DNA of 64,000 bases. Source: Devosia yakushimensis (lineage in GTDB: Bacteria; Pseudomonadota; Alphaproteobacteria; Rhizobiales; Devosiaceae). Below are positions 16,965-24,409 of this stretch, in pieces (positions within the stretch are counted from its first letter, which is position 1; each line of letters starts with the position of its first letter). The notes under the pieces are model-generated. The model ran no database searches and had not been told where the DNA came from. It saw nothing but the letters and a program-made list of their open reading frames with translations. The translations under genes and the position numbers were made by a program. The stretch is from NCBI RefSeq assembly GCF_030159855.1, contig NZ_BSNG01000001.1, positions 868,001 through 932,000 of the forward strand. Reading direction: 5' to 3'.

Positions 16965-17019
16965 GTGTTCAACTCTTGGCCGTGAAAAGCGGCGAGCACT
17001 TATTACGAGGATGCGTTTC

Positions 17020-17235
17020 ATGGCTGCCATCACCGGTACCGTAAAATTCTTCAACACTACCAAGGGATACGGCTTCATCTCGCCCGAGAATGGCGAGAAG
17101 GACGTGTTCGTGCATATTTCTGCTGTGCAGCGTTCGGGCCTGCAGGGGCTCTATGAGGGCGACAAGGTGACCTTCGAGCTTGAAACCGGCCGCGACGGCA
17201 AGGTTTCGGCAGCGAACCTGACCTTGCTGAGCTAA
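17020..17235 (+). CDS. CspA-family cold-shock protein
   Basis: 71 residues from the ATG at 17020; the ATG nine bases earlier sits directly on the GAGG site and cannot be used with it. It has a single cold-shock domain with RNP1 KGYGFI (residues 15-20) and RNP2 VFVHI (29-33), which bind single-stranded RNA and DNA. It is flanked by a long leader and a strong terminator, so it is monocistronic. Confidence 0.95.
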   Translation: MAAITGTVKFFNTTKGYGFISPENGEKDVFVHISAVQRSGLQGLYEGDKVTFELETGRDGKVSAANLTLLS

Positions 17236-17250
17236 AATCGGCGCCATGCT

Positions 17251-17279
17251 AAAAAGGGTCCTGCGGGGCCCTTTTTGTT
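17251..17279 (+). terminator. Terminator after the cold-shock gene
   Basis: AAAAAGGGTCC, loop TGCG, GGGCCCTTTTT, then GTTG: a perfect rho-independent terminator with both A- and U-runs. Confidence 0.92.
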
Positions 17280-17397
17280 GACCGGCTGCGATGGCACAAT
17301 TCGTCCTGCGCCGAGCAACACAAATTATCTGCAGTGTCACGGTTCCGCGCCAGAAAAGTGGTAGCCACTTTTCCCGGAAACGCTCTATGACGGGCCC

Positions 17398-17862
17398 ATG
17401 CTGCGAGAATTCCTCAATCTCTGGAACCCCAAGGTAGAGACGGCTGCCGGTTCGCGGCAGTCGGGCGCCATTCCCTATGTGCTGCGCGAGGGCCGCGTGG
17501 TGTTTCTGCTGGTGACGTCGCGGCGCACGGGTCGCTGGATCTTTCCGAAGGGCTCGATTCCGAGCGGCATGACCGCATGGGACAGTGCGGCCAAGGAAGC
17601 GCTGGAAGAAGCCGGCGTGACCGGTGTGGTGGAAAGCGAACCGCTGGGCAGCTACCGGATCAGTGACAAGGGGCAGCTGGTCGATATCGATCTTTATCCG
17701 CTGCGCGTGGAAAGTCAGCTCGACATATGGGACGAAATGGATCAGCGCAGCCGCCATTGGGTGCTGTTGGCCGAGGCCAGGCGCCTATTGGCCGATCGGG
17801 CGCTGACCCGGATCGCCGACCGGCTGCATCGCCGGCTGACGGCGGAGGGCGCTAAGCAATGA
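17398..17862 (+). CDS. Nudix hydrolase, DIPP-like
   Basis: 154 residues. The Nudix box is KGSIPSGMTAWDSAAKEALE followed by EAGV. The first glutamate of the classical box is replaced by Met-Thr, but the catalytic E-x-x-x-E-E is kept. FPKG before the box and an opening with SGAIPYVLREG suggest the diphosphoinositol-polyphosphate/Ap4A-type group found in alphaproteobacteria. The 3' end overlaps the convergent PiT gene by 11 bases. Confidence 0.86.
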   Translation: MLREFLNLWNPKVETAAGSRQSGAIPYVLREGRVVFLLVTSRRTGRWIFPKGSIPSGMTAWDSAAKEALEEAGVTGVVESEPLGSYRISDKGQLVDIDLYPLRVESQLDIWDEMDQRSRHWVLLAEARRLLADRALTRIADRLHRRLTAEGAKQ

Positions 17863-19282
17863 TCGTGCTGGCCAGCCAATAAAAAGCTGCGCCCATGGCC
17901 GTCGAAGCGGGGAGGGTGACCACCCAGGCAGCGGCAATGCGGGCAACCTTGAGGCGGCGCACCAGATAGCGCCGGTCATGCCGCCGCTCGCGGGCAATGG
18001 CCTCTTCGGGCGTGGCGTTGAGCGATGCCGCATCGATGAAGCGGGCATGGAGCGGGGCGGCGCCCTGCATGTTCCGCATGGCCAGATATTCGCGCAGGAA
18101 GCCCACGCCGAACACGGCGCCCACCGCGACATGGGTGGACGATACCGGCAGGCCGAAGGCCGATGCCAGCAGCACGGTGCCGGCGGCCGAAAGGGCGACG
18201 CAGAAGGCGCGGATTTCGTTGAGCTTGGTGATCTGCTCGCCAATGGTGTGAATGACGCGCGGGCCGAACAGGGAGAGGCCGAAGGCAATGCCGAGGGCGC
18301 CGATGGCCAGGGTCCAGAGGGGGGCGGCATCACCGGTAACCGGGTTCGCGCTTGCCCCGATTGCCGAGAGAATCGCGGTGAAGGGGCCGATGGCATTGGC
18401 GACGTCATTGGCGCCATGGGCGAAAGAGAGCAGCGCCGCGGCGACGATCAGCGGCGGCCGGAAAAGGCGGCCGATCTGCTTCTTGCGGTTTTCCATGGTC
18501 AGCGAATTGATGCGGACCCAGGGCATGGCGACGAGCCAGCCTATTGCCGCGGCAACGAGGCCCAGGCCCAATGTGGTCGGCGGCTCCGGCCGCCAGCCAT
18601 AAGGATGGAGTTTGGTGGCGAGATAGGCGGCGAAAAGGCCCGCCATGGCGGCGACCAGCAGGGGGACCCAGAGCCGGGCCGCGCCGACCTTGTCGATGCG
18701 GCGGGTGATCAGCCTGCGGATGCCGGCATGGATGGCCGCGGCGAGAATGCCGCCGAGCAGCGGGGAAATGGTCCAGGTGATGGCTATGGTGCCGACCACG
18801 GGCCAGGCGATGGCTGCCGGGCCGGCTGCGGCGACAAAGGCGCCGACAATGCCGCCGACAATGGCGTGGGTGGTGGAAACGGGCGCGCCGAACAGAGTCG
18901 AGATATTGATCCAGAGCGCGGCGGCCAGCAGGGCCGCGATCATGGCCAGCATCAGGGTGTAATCGGAAAAGCCGGTGTCCCAGACCAGCAGGTCGCGCGA
19001 AACGGTGGCGATGACGTCATTGCCGGCAAAGATGACGCCGCAGATTTCAAATACTGCGGCCAGGGTGAGGGCGCTGCCCATGGTGATCGCCCTGGCGCCG
19101 ACTGCGGGGCCGACATTGTTGGCGACGTCATTGGCGCCGACATTGAGCGCCATATAGGCGGCGGCGGCCGCGCCGATGATTGCCAGATAGCGCAATGACC
19201 CATCTGGCAGGGACCAGAAGGACCACAGCGCCGCCGCCCCGACAAAGAGCGCGGCGATGGCGATCAGGATGGCCCGGTTCAC
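17852..19282 (-). CDS. PiT-family inorganic phosphate transporter
   Basis: 476 residues starting at a GTG. The duplicated PiT signature is clear: NVGANDVANNVGPAVGARAI near residue 50 and FAHGANDVANAIGPF near 305, with about eleven membrane spans. PiT carriers take up phosphate, usually as metal phosphate with H+ or Na+. The DUF47/PhoU-like gene often found next to pit is absent. The gene is on its own transcript, with a palindrome 70 bases upstream of the start. Confidence 0.94.
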   Translation of the reverse strand: MNRAILIAIAALFVGAAALWSFWSLPDGSLRYLAIIGAAAAAYMALNVGANDVANNVGPAVGARAITMGSALTLAAVFEICGVIFAGNDVIATVSRDLLVWDTGFSDYTLMLAMIAALLAAALWINISTLFGAPVSTTHAIVGGIVGAFVAAAGPAAIAWPVVGTIAITWTISPLLGGILAAAIHAGIRRLITRRIDKVGAARLWVPLLVAAMAGLFAAYLATKLHPYGWRPEPPTTLGLGLVAAAIGWLVAMPWVRINSLTMENRKKQIGRLFRPPLIVAAALLSFAHGANDVANAIGPFTAILSAIGASANPVTGDAAPLWTLAIGALGIAFGLSLFGPRVIHTIGEQITKLNEIRAFCVALSAAGTVLLASAFGLPVSSTHVAVGAVFGVGFLREYLAMRNMQGAAPLHARFIDAASLNATPEEAIARERRHDRRYLVRRLKVARIAAAWVVTLPASTAMGAAFYWLASTIIA

Positions 19283-19349
19283 GCCTGCCCCCGCAGGAGT
19301 TCAGCATGGTCGGGCAGGGGGAAGGTGGCGGCGTTCATCGGCAGGGTTC

Positions 19350-19379
19350 ATTGTCCAGGGTGTCACCACCTTGGACAAT
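19350..19379. promoter_or_regulatory. Inverted repeat upstream of the PiT gene
   Basis: ATTGTCCA (19350-19357) and TGGACAAT (19372-19379) are exact reverse complements with a 14-base spacer that extends the pairing in part (GG/CC). It lies 68 bases upstream of the PiT start and has no U-run, so an operator is more likely than a terminator. Confidence 0.5.
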
Positions 19380-19399
19380 TGTTTGCGCTGTTTGTCGAC

Positions 19400-19436
19400 A
19401 AAAATGGGCGGTAGGGGTCTACCGAGACACCGCCCG
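19400..19436 (-). terminator. Terminator after the SRPBCC gene
   Basis: On the minus strand GGGCGGT and ACCGCCC enclose a 16-base loop and are followed by ATTTTTG. It starts right after the stop codon of the SRPBCC gene. Confidence 0.78.
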
Positions 19437-19895
19437 TCAATTGGCCAACTGGCGTTCCAGTTCGTTGCCCAATTCGCCCATCAGCCATTCGGTGCCCTGC
19501 TTGCGCTGGTCGGCCGTGTCGAGGCCATCGAAGAAGCAGCCGTGTTCGGTGACGGTGAGGCGGGTGCCCTTGCCGTCGGGGAAGAGTTCGACCGCGGCGA
19601 CGGAAACCGAAATGCGCTTGCCGCCCAGGCTCATCTGGTACGTGTAGACGATGCGATTGTTCTCCACGATGTCCTGATAGGTCACGTCGAACGTGTAGCT
19701 GCCGCCATTGGGGCCGTCGCCCTCGGCGTATTCGCGGCCGCCTTCGCGGAATTCAAAAACCTTGGTGTCATTGCCGGCGGCGAACCAGCGCTTCTTGATA
19801 TCGGGATCGGCCCAGGCGCGGAAGACGCGTGTGGGATCGGCAGGATATTTGCGCTCGATAACGAAAGTGCCGTGGGCGATGGAACGGTCGGTCAT
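19437..19895 (-). CDS. SRPBCC (AHSA1-like) protein
   Basis: 152 residues. The opening FVIERKYPADPTRVFRAWAD, then KKRWFA, and the C-terminal GTEWLMGELGNELERQL fit the Aha1/SRPBCC hydrophobic-pocket family. Members bind small hydrophobic ligands; none of their activities can be assigned here. Such genes usually sit directly after an ArsR-family repressor gene. None is adjacent, but the upstream region carries an array of TTAAG repeats that looks like operator DNA. Confidence 0.86.
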   Translation of the reverse strand: MTDRSIAHGTFVIERKYPADPTRVFRAWADPDIKKRWFAAGNDTKVFEFREGGREYAEGDGPNGGSYTFDVTYQDIVENNRIVYTYQMSLGGKRISVSVAAVELFPDGKGTRLTVTEHGCFFDGLDTADQRKQGTEWLMGELGNELERQLAN

Positions 19896-19913
19896 GTGGG
19901 GTTTCCTCTCTGG

Positions 19914-19979
19914 CTTAACTGTTAAGTAGAAGCTTAAGTTATGGAATGTGACCTGTCAACGATTAAGTTGGAAGTTAAG
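19914..19979. promoter_or_regulatory. TTAAG repeat array upstream of the SRPBCC gene
   Basis: CTTAACTGTTAAG (19914-19926) is a perfect 13-bp palindrome. TTAAG occurs at 19922, 19934, 19963 and 19975, so each of the two pairs is spaced by 12 bases. This is the pattern expected for cooperative binding of a small dimeric repressor; the factor is unknown. Confidence 0.6.
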
Positions 19980-20004
19980 TTTCTGGCGCTTTGCCATTGG
20001 GCTA

Positions 20005-20034
20005 TTGACACCTGCGCCGCCTTGCTCCTATCAA
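20005..20034 (+). promoter_or_regulatory. Promoter of the ilvB leader
   Basis: TTGACA (20005-20010), an 18-base spacer and TATCAA (20029-20034). The start site would be near 20041, ten bases before the Shine-Dalgarno of the leader peptide. Confidence 0.65.
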
Positions 20035-20062
20035 TGCGCCGGTATTTTTATGGAGAGGTCCC

Positions 20063-20113
20063 GTGCGGGCACTCATTCTCGTAGTAGGCAGGCGCATCGG
20101 CAACGTGGGATAA
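20063..20113 (+). CDS. ilvB leader peptide
   Basis: A GTG start with GGAGAGG six bases upstream opens a 16-residue frame, MRALILVVGRRIGNVG, ending in TAA. Seven of the 16 residues are Leu, Ile or Val, with LILVV consecutive (CTC ATT CTC GTA GTA). A terminator follows 33 bases after the stop, in front of ilvB. This is the classical arrangement of an attenuator in which ribosome stalling at branched-chain codons prevents termination. The start codon is inferred. Confidence 0.82.
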   Translation: MRALILVVGRRIGNVG

Positions 20114-20145
20114 AATCCCGCGCGATAGCTGGTGCGCCGAAAACA

Positions 20146-20167
20146 GGTCCCGAACGGGGCCTTTTTT
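20146..20167 (+). terminator. Attenuator terminator before ilvB
   Basis: GGTCCC, loop GAAC, GGGGCC, then TTTTTT. The 5' arm sequence AGGTCCCG also occurs at 20056-20063 across the leader start region, so the 3' arm can pair there instead. A second hairpin pairs 20091-20101 with 20128-20138 inside the leader. These are the alternatives needed for attenuation. Confidence 0.82.
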
Positions 20168-20231
20168 ATTGCCCGGTTTTTGCCGCTACGAGAACGGGCT
20201 CCCAGATTTGGACCAGGGAAGGACTTTTACG

Positions 20232-22001
20232 ATGGCCGAACAGATGACCGGCGCAGAAATGGTGATACAGGCGCTGACCGATCAGGGCGTCGAGCATATT
20301 TTCGGCTATCCCGGCGGCGCGGCGCTGCCGATCTATGACGCCATGTTCCAGCAGGACAAGGTTCAGCACATTCTGGTGCGTCACGAGCAGGGCGCGACCC
20401 ATATGGCCGAAGGCTATGCCCGCTCCACCGGCAAGCCCGGCGTGGTGCTGGTGACCTCGGGCCCCGGCGCGACCAATGCGGTGACCGGCCTCACAGACGC
20501 GCTGATGGATTCCATCCCCTTGATCTGCATCACCGCCCAGGTCCCCACCACTCTCATCGGTAGCGACGCCTTCCAGGAATGCGACACGGTCGGCATTACC
20601 CGCTCCTGCACCAAATACAATTACCTGGTGAAGCGCGTGGAAGACCTGCCGCGCATCATGCATGAGGCCTTCCTCATTGCCACGACCGGCCGCCCCGGCC
20701 CAGTGGTGATCGACATTCCCAAGGATGTGCAGTTTGCGCTGGGCGATTACTACATGCCCGATCTCGATACCCTGCGCCACCAGAGCTACCGCCCGCAGAT
20801 GGATGGCGACAGCGCCGCCATCGAGGCGGCGGTCGATCTGATGCTCAAGGCCGAACGGCCGATTTTTTATACCGGCGGCGGCGTGATCAATGCCGGCCCC
20901 GAAGCTTCCAAGCATCTGCGCGAACTGGCCGAGCTGACCGGCTTCCCCGTGACCTCGACCCTGATGGGTCTGGGCGCTTTCCCCGCGTCAAACCCGCAAT
21001 GGATGGGCATGCTGGGCATGCACGGTACTTACGAAGCAAACTGGGCGATGCATGACTGCGACGTCATGATCAATATCGGTGCGCGCTTTGACGACCGCAT
21101 TACCGGCCGCATCGACGCCTTCTCGCCCAATAGCCGCAAGATCCATGTCGATATCGATCCCAGCTCGATCAACAAGGTCGTGCGCGTCGATATCCCGATC
21201 ATCGGCGATTGCGAACGCGTGTTGGCCGAAATGGTCCGCATCTGGCGCTCCAGGACCAATCAGCCGCGCACCGAGGCTATCGCGCCCTGGTGGAAGCAGA
21301 TCGAGAAATGGCGCGCGGTCAATTCGCTCGGCTACAAGAATTCGGACACGACCATCAAGCCGCAATATGCCATTGAGCGGCTCTATGAGGCGACAAGGAA
21401 GCAGGGCAAGGAGGTTTATATCACCACCGAAGTCGGCCAGCACCAGATGTGGGCCGCCCAGCATTTCCATTTCGACCAGCCCAATCACTGGATGACCTCG
21501 GGCGGCCTGGGCACAATGGGCTATGGCCTGCCGGCCGCCGTTGGCGTGCAGGTGGCCCATCCCGATGCCTTGGTGATCGACATTGCCGGCGAGGCCAGCG
21601 TGCAGATGACCATGCAGGAGCTGTCGACGGCAGTGCAATATCGCCTGCCGATCAAGATTTTTATCCTCAACAATGAGCGCATGGGCATGGTCCGGCAGTG
21701 GCAGGACCTGCTGCATGGGTCGCGCTACGCGCATTCCTATTCGGAATCGCTGCCCGATTTCGTCAAGCTGGCCGAGGCCTATGGCGGCAAGGGCATTCGC
21801 TGCGAAAACCCGGCCGAACTCGACGCAGCCATTGCCGAAATGCTCGACTATGACGGCCCGGTGCTGTTCGACGTGATCGTGGAAAAGGACGAGAACTGCC
21901 TGCCCATGATCCCCTCGGGCAAGCCGCATAACGAGATCATTCTGCCCGATACCGCCAATATCGGGGACATCATCGACGAGAAGGGACGGCAATTGGTGTG
22001 A
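20232..22001 (+). CDS. ilvB: Acetolactate synthase, catalytic subunit
   Basis: 589 residues from the ATG at 20232. It condenses pyruvate to acetolactate or with 2-ketobutyrate, the first shared step of Val, Leu and Ile synthesis. The catalytic Glu is Glu52 in VRHEQGATHMAEGYAR, the thiamine-diphosphate motif region is DIAGEASVQMTMQEL, followed by NNERMGMVRQWQ. GYPGGAALPIYD and the FAD region are also present. It follows the attenuator; the regulatory subunit ilvN lies 156 bases downstream. Confidence 0.97.
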   Translation: MAEQMTGAEMVIQALTDQGVEHIFGYPGGAALPIYDAMFQQDKVQHILVRHEQGATHMAEGYARSTGKPGVVLVTSGPGATNAVTGLTDALMDSIPLICITAQVPTTLIGSDAFQECDTVGITRSCTKYNYLVKRVEDLPRIMHEAFLIATTGRPGPVVIDIPKDVQFALGDYYMPDLDTLRHQSYRPQMDGDSAAIEAAVDLMLKAERPIFYTGGGVINAGPEASKHLRELAELTGFPVTSTLMGLGAFPASNPQWMGMLGMHGTYEANWAMHDCDVMINIGARFDDRITGRIDAFSPNSRKIHVDIDPSSINKVVRVDIPIIGDCERVLAEMVRIWRSRTNQPRTEAIAPWWKQIEKWRAVNSLGYKNSDTTIKPQYAIERLYEATRKQGKEVYITTEVGQHQMWAAQHFHFDQPNHWMTSGGLGTMGYGLPAAVGVQVAHPDALVIDIAGEASVQMTMQELSTAVQYRLPIKIFILNNERMGMVRQWQDLLHGSRYAHSYSESLPDFVKLAEAYGGKGIRCENPAELDAAIAEMLDYDGPVLFDVIVEKDENCLPMIPSGKPHNEIILPDTANIGDIIDEKGRQLV

Positions 22002-22026
22002 TTGCGCACGGAGCCCGGTGACTATT

Positions 22027-22106
22027 CACCAGGTCATTCCCGCGAAAGCGGGAACCTCCGTTTTCCTTGCCACTAAACAGAGGTTCCCGCTTTCGCGGGA
22101 ATGACA
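22027..22106. repeat. Inverted-repeat pair between ilvB and ilvN (family D)
   Basis: TCATTCCCGCGAAAGCGGGA, continuing AACCTC, is followed about 25 bases later by its reverse complement, GAGGTTCCCGCTTTCGCGGG continuing AATGA. Each arm also contains its own small hairpin (CCCGCgaaaGCGGG). It lies inside an operon, so it is transcribed and could affect ilvN expression. Confidence 0.85.
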
Positions 22107-22157
22107 CTGTGGGGGTGGTGGGGCAGTGCAACGATCCAAAGCCTTGAGGAACCAAAA

Positions 22158-22712
22158 ATGAACGCACATCTGCAGCCCACCGGCTCGGCCTATTTCCTGA
22201 CCAAGGAGACCCAGGATATCGAACGCCACACCCTTTCGGTGCTGGTCGATAACGAGCCGGGTATTCTCGCCCGTGTGGTCGGCCTGTTCTCGGCGCGCGG
22301 CTATAATATCGAAAGCTTGACCGTCAGTGAGACCGAACACGGGCGGCGACTTAGTCGCATCACCGTTGTTGTCATTGCCACGCCGAAGACGCTGACCCAG
22401 ATCAAGCTGCAGCTCGAGCGCCTCGTGCCCGTGCACAAGGTGCACGATTTGACCGCCGAGGGCGCTTCGCTGGAGCGCGAGCTGGCGCTGATCAAGGTGG
22501 CGGGTTCGGGCGATCACCGCGCCGAAACGCTACGCCTGGCCGATGCTTTTCGCGCCCAGATCGTGGACGCCTCGGTCGAGAGTTTCGTTTTCGAGGTGAC
22601 TGGTAAGCCGGCCAAAATCGATAGCTTCATCGCCCTGATGCAGCCGCTTGGGCTGGTCGAGGTGGTGCGCACCGGTCTCGCGGCGATTTCGCGTGGTCCG
22701 CAGAGCATGTAG
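22158..22712 (+). CDS. ilvN: Acetolactate synthase, regulatory subunit
   Basis: 184 residues from the ATG at 22158, with GAGGA upstream. The N-terminal ACT domain (about residues 24-95) starts HTLSVLVDNEPGILARVVGL and contains FSARGYNIESLTVSETE, which binds valine for feedback inhibition. The C-terminal domain begins near residue 100 and ends EVVRTGLAAISRG. It partners IlvB. Confidence 0.96.
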   Translation: MNAHLQPTGSAYFLTKETQDIERHTLSVLVDNEPGILARVVGLFSARGYNIESLTVSETEHGRRLSRITVVVIATPKTLTQIKLQLERLVPVHKVHDLTAEGASLERELALIKVAGSGDHRAETLRLADAFRAQIVDASVESFVFEVTGKPAKIDSFIALMQPLGLVEVVRTGLAAISRGPQSM

Positions 22713-22788
22713 TCAGCCATTAGCCGGGTAGCGAAATGTTCGGGCAGGGTGTACCTGTCCGGCATCGCCGCCTGAGCTATGACCTGAC

Positions 22789-23532
22789 ATGACCCTGCTT
22801 TCTGTAAATCTCAATGCCGTCGCCCAGCTTCGCAACCGGCGCGACCTGCCCTGGCCGAGCGTGATCGGCATGGCCCGCGTGGTGCTGGACGCCGGCGCCA
22901 GCGGCGTGACCGTGCATCCGAGGCCCGATGAGCGGCACATTCGCCGCACGGACGTATTCGATCTCTCGGCCTTGCTGCGCGAGGACTATCCGAACGCCGA
23001 ATTCAATATCGAGGGCTATCCCAGCGACGATTTCATCGCGCTGATCGAAGCGGTCAATCCGCAGCAGGTGACCCTGGTGCCGGACGATCCGGCCCAGGCG
23101 ACGTCGGATCATGGCTGGGATTTCCACGCCAACAACAATTTCCTGACCTCGGTGGTGCAAAAGCTCAAGCAGCCGGGCCGCCGGATTTCGCTATTCTGCG
23201 ACCCCGATGCGGGCGCTGCCGGAATCAGCGCGGCCAAGGCCACCGGCGCCGACCGCGTCGAGCTTTACACCGGGCCCTATGGCGGGTGTTATGACGATCC
23301 GGAACAGGCAGAAGTGGAACTCGCCGCACTGGCCGATACGGCGGCGGCGGCGCATGCGGCAGGGCTGGGGCTCAATGCCGGGCATGATCTGACGCTGGAA
23401 AACCTGCCGGCCTTCCAGGCGGCGGTCAAAGGGGTCGACGAAGCCTCGATTGGGCATGGCATCACGGCCGACGCGCTGCTGATGGGATTTGCTGAGGCGG
23501 TGCGGCGTTATCGGGAAGTGCTGGAAGGGTAG
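22789..23532 (+). CDS. pdxJ: Pyridoxine 5'-phosphate synthase
   Basis: 247 residues. PdxJ closes the pyridoxine ring from 1-deoxyxylulose 5-phosphate and 3-amino-2-oxopropyl phosphate. Seen: LLSVNLNAVAQLRNRR at the N-terminus, GASGVTVHPRPDERHI, FNIEGYP, and GLNAGHDL with EASIGHGI near the C-terminus, all active-site segments of the TIM barrel. It follows ilvN after 76 bases on the same strand. Its cofactor product serves the aminotransferases that finish branched-chain amino acids. Confidence 0.96.
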   Translation: MTLLSVNLNAVAQLRNRRDLPWPSVIGMARVVLDAGASGVTVHPRPDERHIRRTDVFDLSALLREDYPNAEFNIEGYPSDDFIALIEAVNPQQVTLVPDDPAQATSDHGWDFHANNNFLTSVVQKLKQPGRRISLFCDPDAGAAGISAAKATGADRVELYTGPYGGCYDDPEQAEVELAALADTAAAAHAAGLGLNAGHDLTLENLPAFQAAVKGVDEASIGHGITADALLMGFAEAVRRYREVLEG

Positions 23533-23576
23533 GCGCGTCGCCGGGTACCCTGACCCATCACGGGGTGGTGAAGCGT

Positions 23577-24224
23577 CTACCGCTTCCCAAATGCTCGCAA
23601 AAAGGTGCCGACCCCCGCCTTGGCCGCCTTCTGCACCGCTGCCTCACTTGGCCGGGTGCACAGGCCTTCGTCCTTGGGCAGATCGGCATTGATCAGCGCC
23701 ATGAAGTGGCGGGCCGCCAGGCTGGCATCGTCGATCTCAAGATAGCCGTCATACCCGAGCTTGGCGAAGACGGCGGCGATAACAGGCCAATCCTTGCCCG
23801 GCCCATATTCCTTCCAGGCAGTGAACAAATGCGGCCAGCGGTGGGCTTCGCGCTGCATCAGGGAGGCCAGCGCACGGCCATCAATATCGCACATGCAGCG
23901 GCCCAGCAGTCCCTCGGCGAAATTGGTCAGCGCCTGGTCAATATCATCCGGCCTGTCGGGAAAGCTCTGTAGCACCTGCATCAGCGATGCGCTCGAGCGG
24001 GCCGTCACATCCTCGACCACGGCAACGAAGAGCTGATCCTTGTCGCCGATCTGGTTGTAGACGGTCTGCCGGGAAACCCCGGCATCCACGGCAATGGCAT
24101 CGATGCTGGCGCCGCCAACGCCATCGCGGACAAAGGCGCGCTTGGCTGCATCGAGAATCGCCTGCCGCTTGGCGACTGCGCGCGGGAAGGCTTTTTCGGT
24201 GGGTAGCAACGCGATCTGGCTCAT
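23577..24224 (-). CDS. TetR-family regulator, divergent from the Bcr-type pump
   Basis: 215 residues from the ATG at 24224; a GTG 15 bases upstream with AGG spacing is an alternative. The helix-turn-helix lies at about residues 25-60 (GGASIDAIAVDAGVSRQTVY, then N). The C-terminal ligand domain resembles the AefR-like type (LMQREAHRWPHLF). It is divergent from the exporter gene at 24410, and a perfect 16-bp palindrome lies between them, so it probably represses itself and the exporter. Confidence 0.88.
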   Translation of the reverse strand: MSQIALLPTEKAFPRAVAKRQAILDAAKRAFVRDGVGGASIDAIAVDAGVSRQTVYNQIGDKDQLFVAVVEDVTARSSASLMQVLQSFPDRPDDIDQALTNFAEGLLGRCMCDIDGRALASLMQREAHRWPHLFTAWKEYGPGKDWPVIAAVFAKLGYDGYLEIDDASLAARHFMALINADLPKDEGLCTRPSEAAVQKAAKAGVGTFLRAFGKR

Positions 24225-24262
24225 GCGGTCACCATACACGAATTGCCTATTTTTACAACATT

Positions 24263-24278
24263 GTCAAAAATATTTGAC
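24263..24278. promoter_or_regulatory. Probable TetR operator
   Basis: GTCAAA-AATA-TTTGAC is a perfect inverted repeat between the divergent tetR and exporter genes. TTGACA of a minus-strand promoter overlaps it, which would allow autorepression. Confidence 0.65.
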
Positions 24279-24409
24279 GCGCATGCTTGACTGATTTTAC
24301 AGAAGTGTCCAATATCGTCGTATCGGCTGCCGTGCCTCCCCACCGCGCCGAACAGCTTTCCCCATGTGCGGCCCGTTGCCTTGGCAGCGGCCCAGAAGGT
24401 ATTCGCAAA

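Noticed and set aside
17978..19198. 406-codon frame antisense to the PiT transporter
   Set aside because: The PiT signature is unmistakable on the minus strand; the antisense product is a low-complexity Gly/Asp/Ala sequence.
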